Both the position numbers and the translations under genes were made by a program. Of a stretch of DNA of 64,000 nt, positions 45,901 to 64,000 are shown one piece after another. The stretch lies in NCBI RefSeq assembly GCF_017874715.1, contig NZ_JAGGLR010000024.1, positions 161,495 to 225,494 of the forward strand. The letters are read 5' to 3'. Under the pieces are notes generated by a model. It was not told where the DNA came from and made no database searches. It saw only the letters and a program-made list of their open reading frames with translations. This stretch comes from Streptomyces iranensis (lineage in GTDB: Bacteria; Actinomycetota; Actinomycetes; Streptomycetales; Streptomycetaceae). Numbering within the stretch: the stretch's first letter is position 1; every line of letters starts with the position of its first letter.

Positions 45901-46520
45901 GCCGTCCGCCACGTCGCGCCATCGCGGCCGCCGCCGCAGGCTCTACCAGTGCGTTGGCCCGTCGGCTGGGTGGTCTGGGTGAGGCCGAGCGGTCCCTTGT
46001 CCTGTTGGAACTCGTGCGTGAACACGCCGCTGTGGTCCTCGGCCACGGTGATGGTGATGGCGAGGGCGCGGGTGTCCCCGCTGACCGGGCGTTCCGGGAT
46101 CTGGGCTTCGACTCGCTGACGGCGGTGGAACTGCGTAACCGGCTGGCGGCGGCGTCCGGGCTGGCGTTGTCGGCCACGCTGGTCTTCGACTACCCGACGC
46201 CGCAAGTGCTGGCCGAGTATCTGCTGGCCCAGGTGACCGGTGTGGCCCCGGCCGAGGTGAAGGCCGCTCCGGCCCCGGTGCCCGTACTCGGCGGTCTTGA
46301 CGAGGTCGAGGCGGCGCTCGATGGGCTGGCGGCGGACGACGCGCCGCTGCGTACCGAGGTGCGCAACCGGCTGAAGGCGCTGCTGTGGCGGCTTGACGAT
46401 CACGACAAGCCGGATGAGACAAGCATGGCGGACCACATAATGTCCGCGAGCATCGATCAGGTGATCCAGCTCGTCGCCGAGGAATACGGCGACGAGGCCG
46501 GCTCCAGCGAGGTGGAATAG
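16014..46520 (+). CDS. Modular type I polyketide synthase 1: loading module plus modules 1-5
   Basis: A 10,168-residue multienzyme that starts and extends a reduced polyketide chain on covalently bound carrier domains in the cytoplasm. Domain order: KSQ-AT-ACP / KS-AT-DH(inactive)-KR-ACP / KS-AT-DH-ER-KR-ACP / KS-AT-DH-KR-ACP / KS-AT-DH-ER-KR-ACP / KS-AT-DH-ER-KR-ACP, then an 87-residue C-terminal docking region. Five extensions in one chain is large even for this family. ATG 16014 has AAGG 7 bases upstream and leads directly into the KSQ domain with almost no N-terminal extension, as expected for a loading protein that needs no docking partner. The five extension KS domains have TACSSS; KS1-5 read EGHGTGT where EAHGTGT is usual, with the catalytic His kept. 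The next PKS gene starts on the base after this stop codon, so the two are translationally coupled. Confidence 0.97.
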   Translation: MPSEYHGRHDNVVAVVGVACRLPGADNPTAFWELLRHGVEAVGAASGDRLPADPTAPAQGGFLGRIDEFDAGFFGVPPAEAHAMDPQQRLVLELAWEALEEAGIVPASLHGTTTGVYLGVMGDDYARLTLGDPDGPSAYSATGVYRSIIANRVSHFLGVHGPSLTVDAGQSSSLVAVHLAVESLRRGECDTALVGGVSLIADPDSGRLTARMGAMSPDGRCYAFDERANGFVRGEGAGLVVLKRLSAAIADGDRVLCVIRGSAINNDGDGERLTDPSAAAQEALLTSAYQRAGVTVGDVQYVEAHGTGTRVGDPVEAVALGAALTRQRPADAPLRIGSVKTNIGHLEGAAGIAGLIKTVLCIAHRELVPSLNFERPNPAIALDELGLGVQRETSPWPRPQDELIAGVSSFGIGGTNCHVVLGEWTALAPTASAPAASDRPELGVLPLVVSGATDAALSAQAARLATHLDRPEPPAADLPELAHALATTRTAFAHRAVVIAPDRQGLVTGLTAIADNRARRGVVRGTAGAAGTAFLFSGQGSQHVRMGLELAAAHEAYARAFAEVERVMDPHLDHSLAEILHDPDLVNETAYSQPALFAVEVALFRLYESWGIAPDLLGGHSIGELAAAHVAGILSLDDACTLVAERGRLMQGLPDGAMLSLRGEEHEVRTFLESAATDVSIAALNGPVSTTLAGSRDQLTDLAERWRADGGRYQWLEVNRAFHSSHTDRILDEFREVAERLTYARPRIPVVSNVTGRVVTGDEMSSADYWVRHIRQTVRFLDGIRALDEAGVTTFVELGPDTVLSAMGRTCLPGRDAVFVSVLQARQPETRSVIAALAEMHVRGVRIDWNAVFGASPAAHVPLPTYAFQRSRYWLGSAAEPEPDATSSALDRRMAGLAPTERTLVMLDLVREHAAAVLGHDDPGAVAPTLAFHDLGFTSFTGVDLGTRLARAAGVALSPTAVFDFPTPQALAEHLVRLGSGMNRTAGEVVRPRSVGEPVAIVSMACRFPGGVSSPEDLWRLVSEGVDAVGGFPADRGWETESAGYARVGGFLSGAADFDAEFFGISPREAVAMDPQQRLLLEVSWEALERAGLDPAAMKGTDAGVFAGLYSQDYASRLPEGDAGGFRLTGNTSSVASGRVAYTFGLEGPAVTVDTACSSSLVAMHLAAQALRNGECSLALAGGVTVMATPGMFTEFAVQGGLAADGRVKAFSAAADGTNWAEGVGVVVLERLSEARRLGHPVLAVLRGSAVNQDGASNGLTAPNGPSQERVIRRALADARLSASDVDVIEGHGTGTTLGDPIEARALLATYGQGRPEDRPLWLGSLKSNIGHAQAAAGVAGVIKMVEAMRHATLPATLHAGEPSPHVDWTAGEVRLLTEARRWEAEGRLRRAGVSAFGISGTNAHMILEQAPEAVPARSAPARPVVTGGVMPWVLSARSDAGLRALAGRLASGVPAGAGIADVAGSLAGSRAGLEFRAVVLGADRAELDEGLTRVEPVGAAARGPVAWVFPGQGSQWTGMGQELADSSPVFAGVLDEVCAVADPLLGRSLREVMFSGVEVHQTGFTQVAIFAFEAGLAAVVRAAGSEPDFVAGHSVGEVTAAYVAGAVTLEDAVRLLVARGALMQALPPGGVMAAVQAGEHEVDLSGLEDRVAVAAVNGSSAVVLSGDEDAVEVAVGRLEGRKVRRLEVSHAFHSPLMRPIAADLAQVVAGIRFAEPRVPLVSAVTGAVADAGVLRDPEYWVEQAVGTVRFHDAVRYLHERGTAGFLEVGPDRVLSAVVHGGGDSGVWAVGLAERGNAGARRLLAGLAEAWAHGAAVDWTRLIPVGRPVVLPTYPFQHRRYWAAGRAASGSGHPVVGEGVPLASGAGTVFAGRLAADPLIDGSMAVAELAMYAAGQAGWPVLEELEFEQVPAPEGPVQVQVSIAGQRLEVYARPSAAGEWVRYASAVVSEQIRPVPDYAGDEVAVEVPDAAGYAIHPVLLEAALNLGPDEVPSRWEGVRLHAAGARELRVRVGASGLLAVDGDGQPVLEIARMTSRSAPRGGPVHGDLLGLRWEPASAGEVDRLAAVGWTVIRPGESVPPAGGEPVTVAAVCAGEDPLDWVLGVVQEWTGEDRPAGSRLVVVTRQAVAAGPGDMVSGLVQAPVWGLVRAARGEHPGHVLVLADTDTDDLAPLAASVVGGDTEVAVRRGEVRVPRLRPLPATALPEWPTLGGTVLVTGGTGTLGGLVARHLVERHGVRDLVLASRSGAGAPGVDGLVADLEAAGARVRVVASDLADPDAADALVAGIPDLVGVVHAAGVLAPETVQALTPEGLGRTLRAKAVSAWRLHEATRGLDLRLFVLFSSLSGLLSTAGFGAYAGANVYLDALAARRRAEGLPAVSIAWSMWEQTSALTEDLPVVYADRLTRGGGVALETGHALSLLDAAVVSPEPVVAAGLDIAAVRAALAAGLPLSPVLHALGRPRRRAVTAGTGPTGELAGRLAETPGAEHSRLVLDLVRRHAAAVLGHDDPGSITPALPFHDQGFTSFTGVEFGNRLMRATGVALSPTAVFDYPTPQVLAEHLVAQATGVAAQKKKMESARSVGEPVAIVSMACRYPGGVSSPEDLWRLVSEGVDAVGGFPADRGWETESAGYARVGGFLSGAADFDAEFFGISPREAVAMDPQQRLLLEVSWEALERAGLDPTGLRGSDTGVFAGLSGQDYSSRLSDSDAGGFRLTGNASSVVSGRVAYTFGLEGPAVSVDTACSSSLVAMHLAAQALRNGECSLALAGGVTVLATEGVFAEFAAQGGLASDGRCKPFSAAADGTGWGEGVGVVLLERLSEARRLGHPVLGVLRGSAVNQDGASNGLSAPNGPSQERVIRRALADARLTPGDVDAVEGHGTGTTLGDPIEAQALLATYGQDRPEERPLWLGSVKSNIGHTQGAAGVAGVIKMVEAMRHGTLPAMLHADEPSPHVEWSAGEVRLLAEARPWEPADRPRRAGVSSFGISGTNAHVILEEAPAASVVVPSAEPVVTGAVVPWVLSARSGAGLAALAGRLVSDVPAGVGIGDVAGALAGGRAGLEYRAVVLGVDRAELDEALTRVEPGGPSVAGGGVAFAFPGQGSQWIGMGRELLACSPVFAEFVAECEQLVDFPLRDALVSGVGLDRVEVVQPSLFVMMVGLAKVWEAAGVVPSAVVGHSQGEVAAACFAGALSLEDALGLVTARGRALAALAGTGGMLSVAAAPEVVEGLLPDGLRIAAVNAAAQVVVSGAPEPLDALAARCDAAGIRARRVDVNYASHHPLVESVRDDLLAVRVSPRAGRVPFYSAVTGTVVDTEGLDVTYWWRNLREQVRFAQTVAAVPVAGFVEVSPHPVLVPGIEGRWAVGSLRRDDGGQRRLLASLGEAWTHGAAVDWARLTPVGRPVVLPTYPFQHRRYWASGGGTGRGDAGHPLLQSAVRLAEDAGWVLSGRVSAGTSPWLADHTVSGTVLVPGAALAELVLNAGDRVGLPAIGEIAFEQPLVLNGSPIDLQVSVEGGRAAVFSRTGEQWTRHATATLADPAGTVEGLEGQWPPAGAQPLPVGDAYEAMAGRGYEYGPVFRGLRAAWRLGEDLYAEVELPAGDAQDGFAIHPALLDSALHVMVVAAEDGDSHGVLLPFAWRDVRLHATGASALRVRLSPAGPDAFSLLAVDGEGRPVVSAAAMISRPADTSRLADPSAGVGLLSLEWAPLSLGPAPEQAWIQVGPELDLPEATDEPLFALAEPADLPGGLGLVQAWLGAGYPAGSRLVVRTRDAVAAADGDMVAGLESSGVWGLVRSARSEHPDAGLVLLDDDGRPESAGITDAALATGEKELALRAGAALMPRLRPVSAAPELPTGAGAWRLQWAAGGDLDETRVVPAPDAERPLGPHEVRIAVRAAGVNFRDLLSALGMLPNDTRPPGSEGAGVVVEVGSEVHDLVSGMRVMGMFQGFGPLAVADARLMVPVPDGWSDVEAAAIPIVYLTAYHALFDLGRVRSGDRVLIHAASGGVGMAAVRLAMAAGAEVFATASPAKQAAVAELGVTHIASSRTADFAAEFGQVDVVLNSLTGELLDASLGMLADGGRFVELGKTDIRDPRQVPFDVADLDPDRLAEMWQRVLKQVEPLPVTVWPAAQAGAALRFMSQARHVGKIVLRLPGTGDGAVLITGGTGTLGGLVARHLLDRHGVRDLVLASRSGPEAPGAAELAAELEAAGARVRIVAADLSNRAAVDALVAGIADLSGVVHAAGVLEDMPVTSVTRESLARVLAAKAETAWHLHEATRDLDLRMFVLFSSLAGLLGNPGQGNYAAANSCLDALAAHRTALGLPAVSIAWGLWEQRSAMTGALAEVDRARLARGGGVVLGTEQALGLLDRALSIGRPVVAAGLDVGAVRGAIAAGTPVPTVLLGLGRPPRRAIAAATGSTSVLGRRLLGLGEAERLLVLLDLVREHAAVVLGHGDASGVESGRAFRDLGFDSLTAVELRNRLAAAAGLTLPATLVFDYPTPQMLADYLLGRVTGAVPAAVEVATASRSVGEPVAIVSMACRYPGGVASPEDLWRLVSEGVDAVGDFPADRGWETEPAGYARVGGFLSGAADFDAEFFGISPREAVAMDPQQRLLLEVSWEALERAGFDPTGLRGSDTGVFAGLAFQGYESRLSDSDGSGFRLTGNTTSVASGRVAYAFGLEGPAVTIDTACSSSLVAMHLAAQALRNGECSLALAGGVTVMATPGTFAEFAVQGGLASDGRCKAFSAEADGTGWGEGVGVLVLERLSEARRLGHPVLAVLRGSAVNQDGASNGLSAPNGPSQERVIRRALADARLTPGGIDVVEGHGTGTALGDPIEAQALLATYGQERSQERPLWLGSVKSNIGHTQAAAGVAGVIKMVEAMRHETLPPTLHADEASSHVDWSAGDVLLLNESRSWKANGRPRRAGVSSFGISGTNAHVILEEAPAEPVAAPSAEPVVTGGVVPWVLSARSAPALRALAGRLASDLPAGADIADVAGSLARGRAGLEFRAVALGADREELAGALAAVETAGTVTRGPVAWVFPGQGSQWTGMGRELAECSPVFAGVLDEVCAVADPLLGRSLREVMFSGAEVHQTGFTQVAVFAFEAALAAVARAAGLVPDFVAGHSVGEVTAAHVAGAVTLEDAVRLLVARGALMQALPPGGVMAAVRAGVHEVDLTGLEDRVAVAAVNSSSAVVLSGDREAVEEAVGRLADRKVRWLEVSHAFHSPLMRPIAGELAQVVAGIRFGEPRVPLISAVTGGVVGADVLGDPGHWVEQAVGTVRFHDAIRYLHGRGTAGFLEIGPDRVLSAVVYDGGGSGVWAAGLAERENAGARRLLAGLAEAWTHGAAVDWTRLIPVGRQVTLPTYPFQHRPYWASGGGTGRGTAGHPLLDSAVRLAEDAGWVLSGRVSAGTSPWLADHAVSGTVLVPGAALAELVLYAGDRAGLPAIGEITFEQPIVLNGHGPVDFQVRVDGDRASVFSRTGEQWIRHATATLADPVGTVAGLDGQWPPAGAEPLPDVDTYEVISARGFDYGPAFRGLQAAWRLGEDLYAEVELPAAVGEGQDGFAIHPALLDAVLHALIAAGNGNGVLLPFAWRDVRLHATGASALRVRLSPAGPDAVSLLAVDGEGRPVVSAAAMISRSADISRLAAPGQAAGAGLLALEWAPVNPGPEPERLPVRVGSERDLPEMTDEPLTAWAEPADVPAALALVQGWLAAGYPVGSRLAVRTRDAVSAVDGDTVAGLESAGIWGLVRSAMAEHPDAGLVLLDVDGRPESEAIADAATATGEREIAVRGGAVLAPRLRPVPVGRSTIGPALDGTVLITGGTGTLGGLVARHLVDRHSVRDLVLVSRSGPDAPGATELAAELEATGARVRIAAADLSGRAAVDALMADTPDLAGVVHAAGVVEDMAVTSLGPASLGRVLAAKAETARHLHEATRDLDLRMFVLFSSLSGLLGGAGQANYAAANTYLDALAARRTAQGLPAVSIAWGLWEQASAMTGALTATDRARLARVGGVALPTEQALGLLDRALSAGRPVVAAGLDVGAARDATAAGTPPPSVLRDLVRAPRRTAAGGQGASTFARRLLGLGEAERLLVLLDLVREHAAAVLGHGDASGVESGRAFRDLGFDSLTGVELRNRLAVAAGFALPATLVFDYPTPQVLAEYLLAQATGAAPAGAEVVPVSRSVDEPVAIVSMACRYPGGVASPEDLWQLVADGVDAVGDFPADRGWETESARYARVGGFLSGAADFDAEFFGISPREATAMDPQQRLLLEVSWEALERAGLDPAAMKGTDTGVFAGLIGQDYGSAPGGEGYRLTGKMSSVASGRVAYAFGLEGPAVTIDTACSSSLVAMHLAAQALRNGECSVALAGGVTVMATPEVFAEFALQGGLASDGRCKAFSAGADGTGWGEGVGMLVLERLSEARRLGHPVLAVLRGSAVNQDGASNGLSAPNGPSQERVIRRALADARLSASDVDVVEGHGTGTALGDPIEAQALLATYGQDRSEERPLWLGSVKSNIGHTSAAAGVAGVIKMVEAMRHEMLPPTLHASEASPHVDWPAGDVRLLTEAQPWESAGRPRRAGVSSFGISGTNAHVILEQASAEPVRTRSALPVVTGGVVPWVLSARSDVALRVLADRLVSVVPAGVDIADVAGSLAASRAGLEFRAVVLGADREELEQGLAVVEAAGPATSGPVAWVFPGQGSQWTGMGRELAECSPVFAGVFDEVCAVADPLLGCSLREVMFSGVEVHQTAFTQVAVFAFEAGLAAVARAAGLKPDFVAGHSVGEVTAAFVAGVLTLEDAVRLLVARGALMQALPSGGAMAAVQAGEHEVDLAGLEGRVAVAAANSSSAVVLSGDREAVEEAIGRLAGRKVRWLEVSHAFHSPLMRPIADELAQVVAGIRFGEPRVPLVSAVTGGVADAVVLGDPGYWVEQALGTVRFHDVVRFLHARGTAGFLEIGPDRVLSSVVHDGGAQVWAASLVERDDAGARRLLAGLAEAWVHGAGVDWARLVPQGGLVTLPTYPFQHRRYWASGSAMGRGSAGHPLLESAVRLAEDAGWVLSGRVSAATSPWLADHAVSGTVLVPGAALAELVLHAGDRAGLAAIGEITFEQPLVLNGGPVDLQVSVEGGQAAVFSRTGEQWTRHASATLADPSGTVATLDGPWPPEGVQPLPLDDAYEVMAARGYEYGPMFRGLQAAWRLGEDLYAEVELPAEDTQDGFAIHPALLDAALHVLIAAAEDGGPIGLPFAWRDVRLLATGASALRVRLSPAGSDAFSLLAVDGEGQPVVSAAAMVSRPADASQLAGPSTGAGLLSLEWAPLSLGSASEQAWVRVGPELDLPEVADEPVLAWAEPADLPGALALVQAWLEAAYPAGSRLAVRTRDAVAAAAGDTVAGLTGSGVWGLVRSAMAEHPDAGLALLDDDGRPESAEAVAAALATGEKELALRAGAVLVPRLRTVPGRLELPQGPGAWRLEWAAGGNLDGVQAVAAPDAERPLGAYEVRVAVRATGVNFRDVLKALDMLPADSRQPGGEGAGVVVEVGPEVTGLVPGMRVMGLFPWFGSLAVADARLMVPIPDEWSDVEAAAAPIAYLTAYHALFDLGRVRSGDRVLIHAASGGVGMAAVRLALAAGAEVFATASPPKQAAVAELGVTHIASSRTADFASEFGQVDVVLNSLTGELLDASLGMLAEGGRFVELGKIDIRDPRQVPFDLGDLDPNRVAAMWQRVLETAVPLPVTVWPAAQAGAALRFMSQARHVGKIVLRLPGVGDGAALITGGTGTLGGLVARHLVVRYGIRDLVLASRSGPDAPGADELAAGLEEFGARVRIVAVDLSQRSAVDALVADIPGLAGVVHAAGVLQDMPVTSLTGESLGRVVAAKADAAWHLHEATRDLDLRMFVLFSSLSGLLGGAGQGNYAAANTYLDALAAHRTALGLPAVSIAWGLWEQASGMTGTLTETDRARLARGGGVALPTGQALRLLDAAVAGGEPVVAAGLDVGAVRDAVTSGYALPSVLGDLVRVPRPAAAATQRGGTLARRLAGLGEAERSHVLLDLVREHAAAVLGHGDVGGVESGRAFRDLGFDSLTAVELRNRLAVAAGFALPATLVFDYPTPQVLADYLLAQVTGVAAATPTAVVTERVPTGEPIAVVSMACRYPGGVASPEDLWRLVSEGVDAVGDFPADRGWETESAGYARVGGFLSGAADFDAGFFGVSPREAVAMDPQQRLLLEVSWEALERAGLDPSELRGSDTGVFAGLSAQDYGSALASQRAADGYWLTGNTPSVASGRVSYALGLEGPAVTVDTACSSSLVAMHLAAQALRNGECSLALAGGVTVMATPVMFAEFALQGGLAADGRCKPFSAEADGTGWGEGVGVVVLERLSEAQRLGHPVLAVLRGSAVNQDGASNGLSAPNGPSQERVIRRALADARLSPADVDVVEGHGTGTTLGDPIEAQALLATYGQERPEERPLWLGSVKSNIGHTQAAAGVAGVIKMVESLQRGALPATLHAGEASPHVDWSAGDIRLLTEAQEWESADHPRRAGVSAFGISGTNAHVILEEAPAEPVRTRSALPVVTGGVVPWVLSARSDVALRVLADRLVSVVPAGVDIADVAGSLAASRAGLEFRAVVLGTDREELDRGLAVVEAAGPVTSGPVAWVFPGQGSQWTGMGRELAECSPVFAAVFDEVCAVADPLLGCSLREVMFSGVEVHQTAFTQVAVFAFEAGLAAVARAAGLKPDFVAGHSVGEVTAAFVAGVLTLEDAVRLLVARGALMQALPSGGAMAAVQAGEHEVDLAGVEGRVAVAAVNGSSAVVLSGDREAVEEAIGRLAGRKVRWLEVSHAFHSPLMRPIADELVQVVAGIRFGEPRVPLVSAVTGGVADAVVLGDPGYWVEQALGTVRFHDVVRYLHERGVAGFVEIGPDRVLSSVVHDGGAQVWAASLAERDDAGARRLLAGLAEAWAHGASVEWTRLIPSGRRVVLPTYPFQHRRYWASCGAMGRGSAGHPLLESVVRLAEDAGWVLSGRVSAATSPWLADHAVSGTVLVPGAALAELVLHAGDRAGLPAIGEITFEQPLVLNGGPVDLQVSVEGGQAAVFSRTGEQWARHATATLADPAGTVEGLDGQWPPAGAQALPVGDLYDVMAGRGYEYGPMFRGLQAAWRLGEDLYAEVELPADDAQDGFAIHPALLDAALHVLITAAEDGQEVRLPFAWRDVRLHATGASALRVRLSPAGSDAFSLLAVDGEGQPVVSAAAMVSRPADASQLAGPSTGAGLLSLEWAPLSLGSASEQAWVRVGPELDLPEATDEPVLAWAEPADLPGALALVQAWLEAAYPAGSRLAVRTRAAVAAVEGDMVAGLESSGVWGLVRSAQSEHPDAGLVLLDDDGGPESAESLGAALATGEKEIALRAGAVLVPRLRAISGGLELPAGPGAWRLEWAAGGDLDGVRAVPAPDAERPLGAYEVRVAVRATGVNFRDVLKGLDMLPADSRQPGGEGAGVVVEVGPGVDGLVPGMRVMGLFPWFGPLAVVDARLMVPIPDEWSDVEAAAAPIAYLTAYHALFDLGRVQPGDRVLIHAAAGGVGMAAVHLALAAGAEVFATASPAKQAAVAALGVTRIASSRTADFAAEFGQVDVVLNSLTGELLDASLGMLAEGGRFVELGKIDIRDPRQVPFDLGDLDPDRVAVMWERVLETAVPLPVTVFPATQAGAALRFMSQARHVGKIVLRLPGKGDGAVLITGGTGTLGGLVARHLVDRYGIRDLVLASRSGPDASGADELAAGLEELGARVRIVAADLSQRSAVDALVADIPGLAGVVHAAGALQDMPVTSLTGESLGRVVAAKADAAWHLHEATRDLDLRMFVLFSSLSGLLGGAGQGNYAAANTYLDALAAHRTALGLPAVSIAWGLWDQASGMTGTLTETDRARLARGGGVLLGTEQALGLLDRALSIGRPVVAAGLDVSAVRGVIAAGTPVPTVLLGLGRPPRRAIAAAAAGSTSALARRLGGLGEAERSLVLLELVREHAAVVLGHGDGDGEGAGVPADRAFRDLGFDSLTAVELRNRLAAASGLALSATLVFDYPTPQVLAEYLLAQVTGVAPAEVKAAPAPVPVLGGLDEVEAALDGLAADDAPLRTEVRNRLKALLWRLDDHDKPDETSMADHIMSASIDQVIQLVAEEYGDEAGSSEVE
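19002..23700 (+). other. PKS module 1: KS-AT(malonyl)-DH(inactive)-KR-ACP
   Basis: KS 997-1410 (TACSSS). AT 1506-1833 with GHSVG and HAFH, malonyl. DH remnant 1851-2036: the HxxxGxxxxP motif is deleted outright and the second motif reads HPVLLEAALN instead of HPALLDAALH, so it cannot dehydrate. KR core 2210-2393 has TGGTGTLGG, FSSLSG and GAYAGAN, so it should reduce; the usual LDD-type triplet reads LAP and no A-type Trp is seen, leaving stereochemistry unassigned. ACP 2476-2563 has Ser2524 in QGFTSFTGVEF. Expected output: beta-hydroxyl. Confidence 0.9.
23755..29520 (+). other. PKS module 2: KS-AT(methylmalonyl)-DH-ER-KR-ACP
   Basis: KS 2581-2995. AT 3092-3404 has GHSQG and YASH, the methylmalonyl signature. 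DH 3425-3683 has HTVSGTVLVP, GYEYGPVF and HPALLDSALH, so it is active. ER 3852-4150 has NFRDLLSALGML and HAASGGVGMAAV; Leu stands where Tyr directs 2S methyl groups, which suggests a 2R methyl branch. KR 4154-4336 has LED (B-type) and GQGNYAAAN. ACP 4421-4503, Ser4466 in LGFDSL. Output: fully reduced, methyl-branched C3 unit. Confidence 0.93.
29584..34500 (+). other. PKS module 3: KS-AT(malonyl)-DH-KR-ACP
   Basis: KS 4524-4939; AT 5033-5363 with GHSVG and HAFH; DH 5381-5640 with HAVSGTVLVP, GFDYGPAF and HPALLDAVLH; KR 5813-5996 with VED and GQANYAAAN; ACP 6080-6163, Ser6125. There is no ER: after the DH, about 170 residues of KR structural subdomain lead directly to the KR core. Output: alpha,beta-double bond, expected trans because the KR is B-type. 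Confidence 0.92.
34560..40345 (+). other. PKS module 4: KS-AT(malonyl)-DH-ER-KR-ACP
   Basis: KS 6183-6596; AT 6689-7020 (GHSVG, HAFH, malonyl); DH 7036-7293 (HAVSGTVLVP, HPALLDAALH); ER 7462-7760 (NFRDVLKALDML, HAASGGVGMAAV); KR 7763-7943 (LQD, GQGNYAAAN); ACP 8026-8111, Ser8074. Output: fully reduced C2 unit. The part from 35801 to 39892 is duplicated in module 5. Confidence 0.93.
35801..39892 (+). repeat. Large direct repeat, copy in module 4 (AT-DH-ER-KR)
   Basis: This 4.09-kb segment aligns with 41663-45754 at a constant offset of 5,862 bases, with no net insertion or deletion, and long identical stretches. The AT part is richer in T-ending codons than the surrounding modules. Confidence 0.85.
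40410..46517 (+). other. PKS module 5: KS-AT(malonyl)-DH-ER-KR-ACP plus C-terminal docking region
   Basis: KS 8133-8550; AT 8643-8973 (GHSVG, HAFH); DH 8992-9253; ER 9416-9713 (HAAAGGVGMAAV); KR 9717-9896 (LQD, GQGNYAAAN); ACP 9984-10073, Ser10034. Output: fully reduced C2 unit. The last 87 residues (from LGGLDEVEAALDGL) form the helical C-terminal docking region; MADHIMSASIDQVIQLV is its final amphipathic helix. They should pair with the N-terminal coiled coil of the next protein. Confidence 0.92.
41663..45754 (+). repeat. Large direct repeat, copy in module 5 (AT-DH-ER-KR)
   Basis: Second copy of the module-4 block. Similarity begins at CGCTGAGCCGGTGCGG after the KS and stops inside KR5; beyond that point (GVLLGTEQALGLLDRALSIG) the sequence follows module 2 instead. 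Confidence 0.85.

Positions 46521-64000
<17,480 letters not shown>

Overview
The window is high-GC DNA with the codon use of an actinomycete. Short regulatory inserts are its only AT-richer parts. Several genes start with GTG, several promoters fit the actinobacterial TTGAC(A)-N17/18-TANNNT pattern, and at least two genes look leaderless. The genus cannot be fixed from the sequence alone. Positions 1-16013 hold single genes and small divergent pairs. Positions 16014-64000 are almost entirely a modular type I polyketide synthase (PKS) that runs off the right edge.

Region A (1-7840): the 3' part of a sensor histidine kinase, then a block that looks catabolic. A membrane-dipeptidase-like (M19) protein and an MHS/ProP-like MFS transporter are on the minus strand. 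An Old Yellow Enzyme, an IclR regulator and an amidase-signature hydrolase are on the plus strand. The oxidoreductase and amidase promoters both carry a GTATCnnGAYAC element just after the -10, so they are probably co-regulated, most simply by the IclR protein encoded between them.

Region B (7982-15371): possible tailoring or resistance genes. These are a TetR repressor divergent from an FAD monooxygenase with two strong palindromes between them, a leaderless SAM methyltransferase, an alpha/beta hydrolase, a cytochrome P450, a MmgE/PrpD-family protein, and a discrete acyl carrier protein transcribed divergently from the PrpD gene. A 25-bp hairpin after the carrier protein probably insulates it from the PKS.

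Region C (16014-64000): PKS protein 1 (10,168 aa) has a KSQ loading module plus modules 1-5. PKS protein 2 (at least 5,826 aa, cut by the window) starts on the base after the first stop codon and has modules 6-8 plus the KS and part of the AT of module 9. From AT motifs and reductive domains I read: loading malonyl (acetyl starter); M1 malonyl, KR; M2 methylmalonyl, DH-ER-KR; M3 malonyl, DH-KR; M4 and M5 malonyl, DH-ER-KR; M6 malonyl, KR; M7 methylmalonyl, DH-ER-KR; M8 methylmalonyl, DH-KR; M9 methylmalonyl-type AT (incomplete). The colinear chain on ACP8 would be CH3-CHOH-CH2-CH2-CH(CH3)-CH=CH-(CH2)4-CHOH-CH2-CH2-CH(CH3)-CH=C(CH3)-CO-S. No thioesterase is in view, and I do not recognise the final product.

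The PKS carries clear marks of its own evolution: a gap-free 4.1-kb repeat spanning AT-DH-ER-KR of modules 4 and 5 with a sharp breakpoint inside KR5, near-identical methylmalonyl AT cassettes, and the same vestigial DH in both hydroxyl-forming modules.
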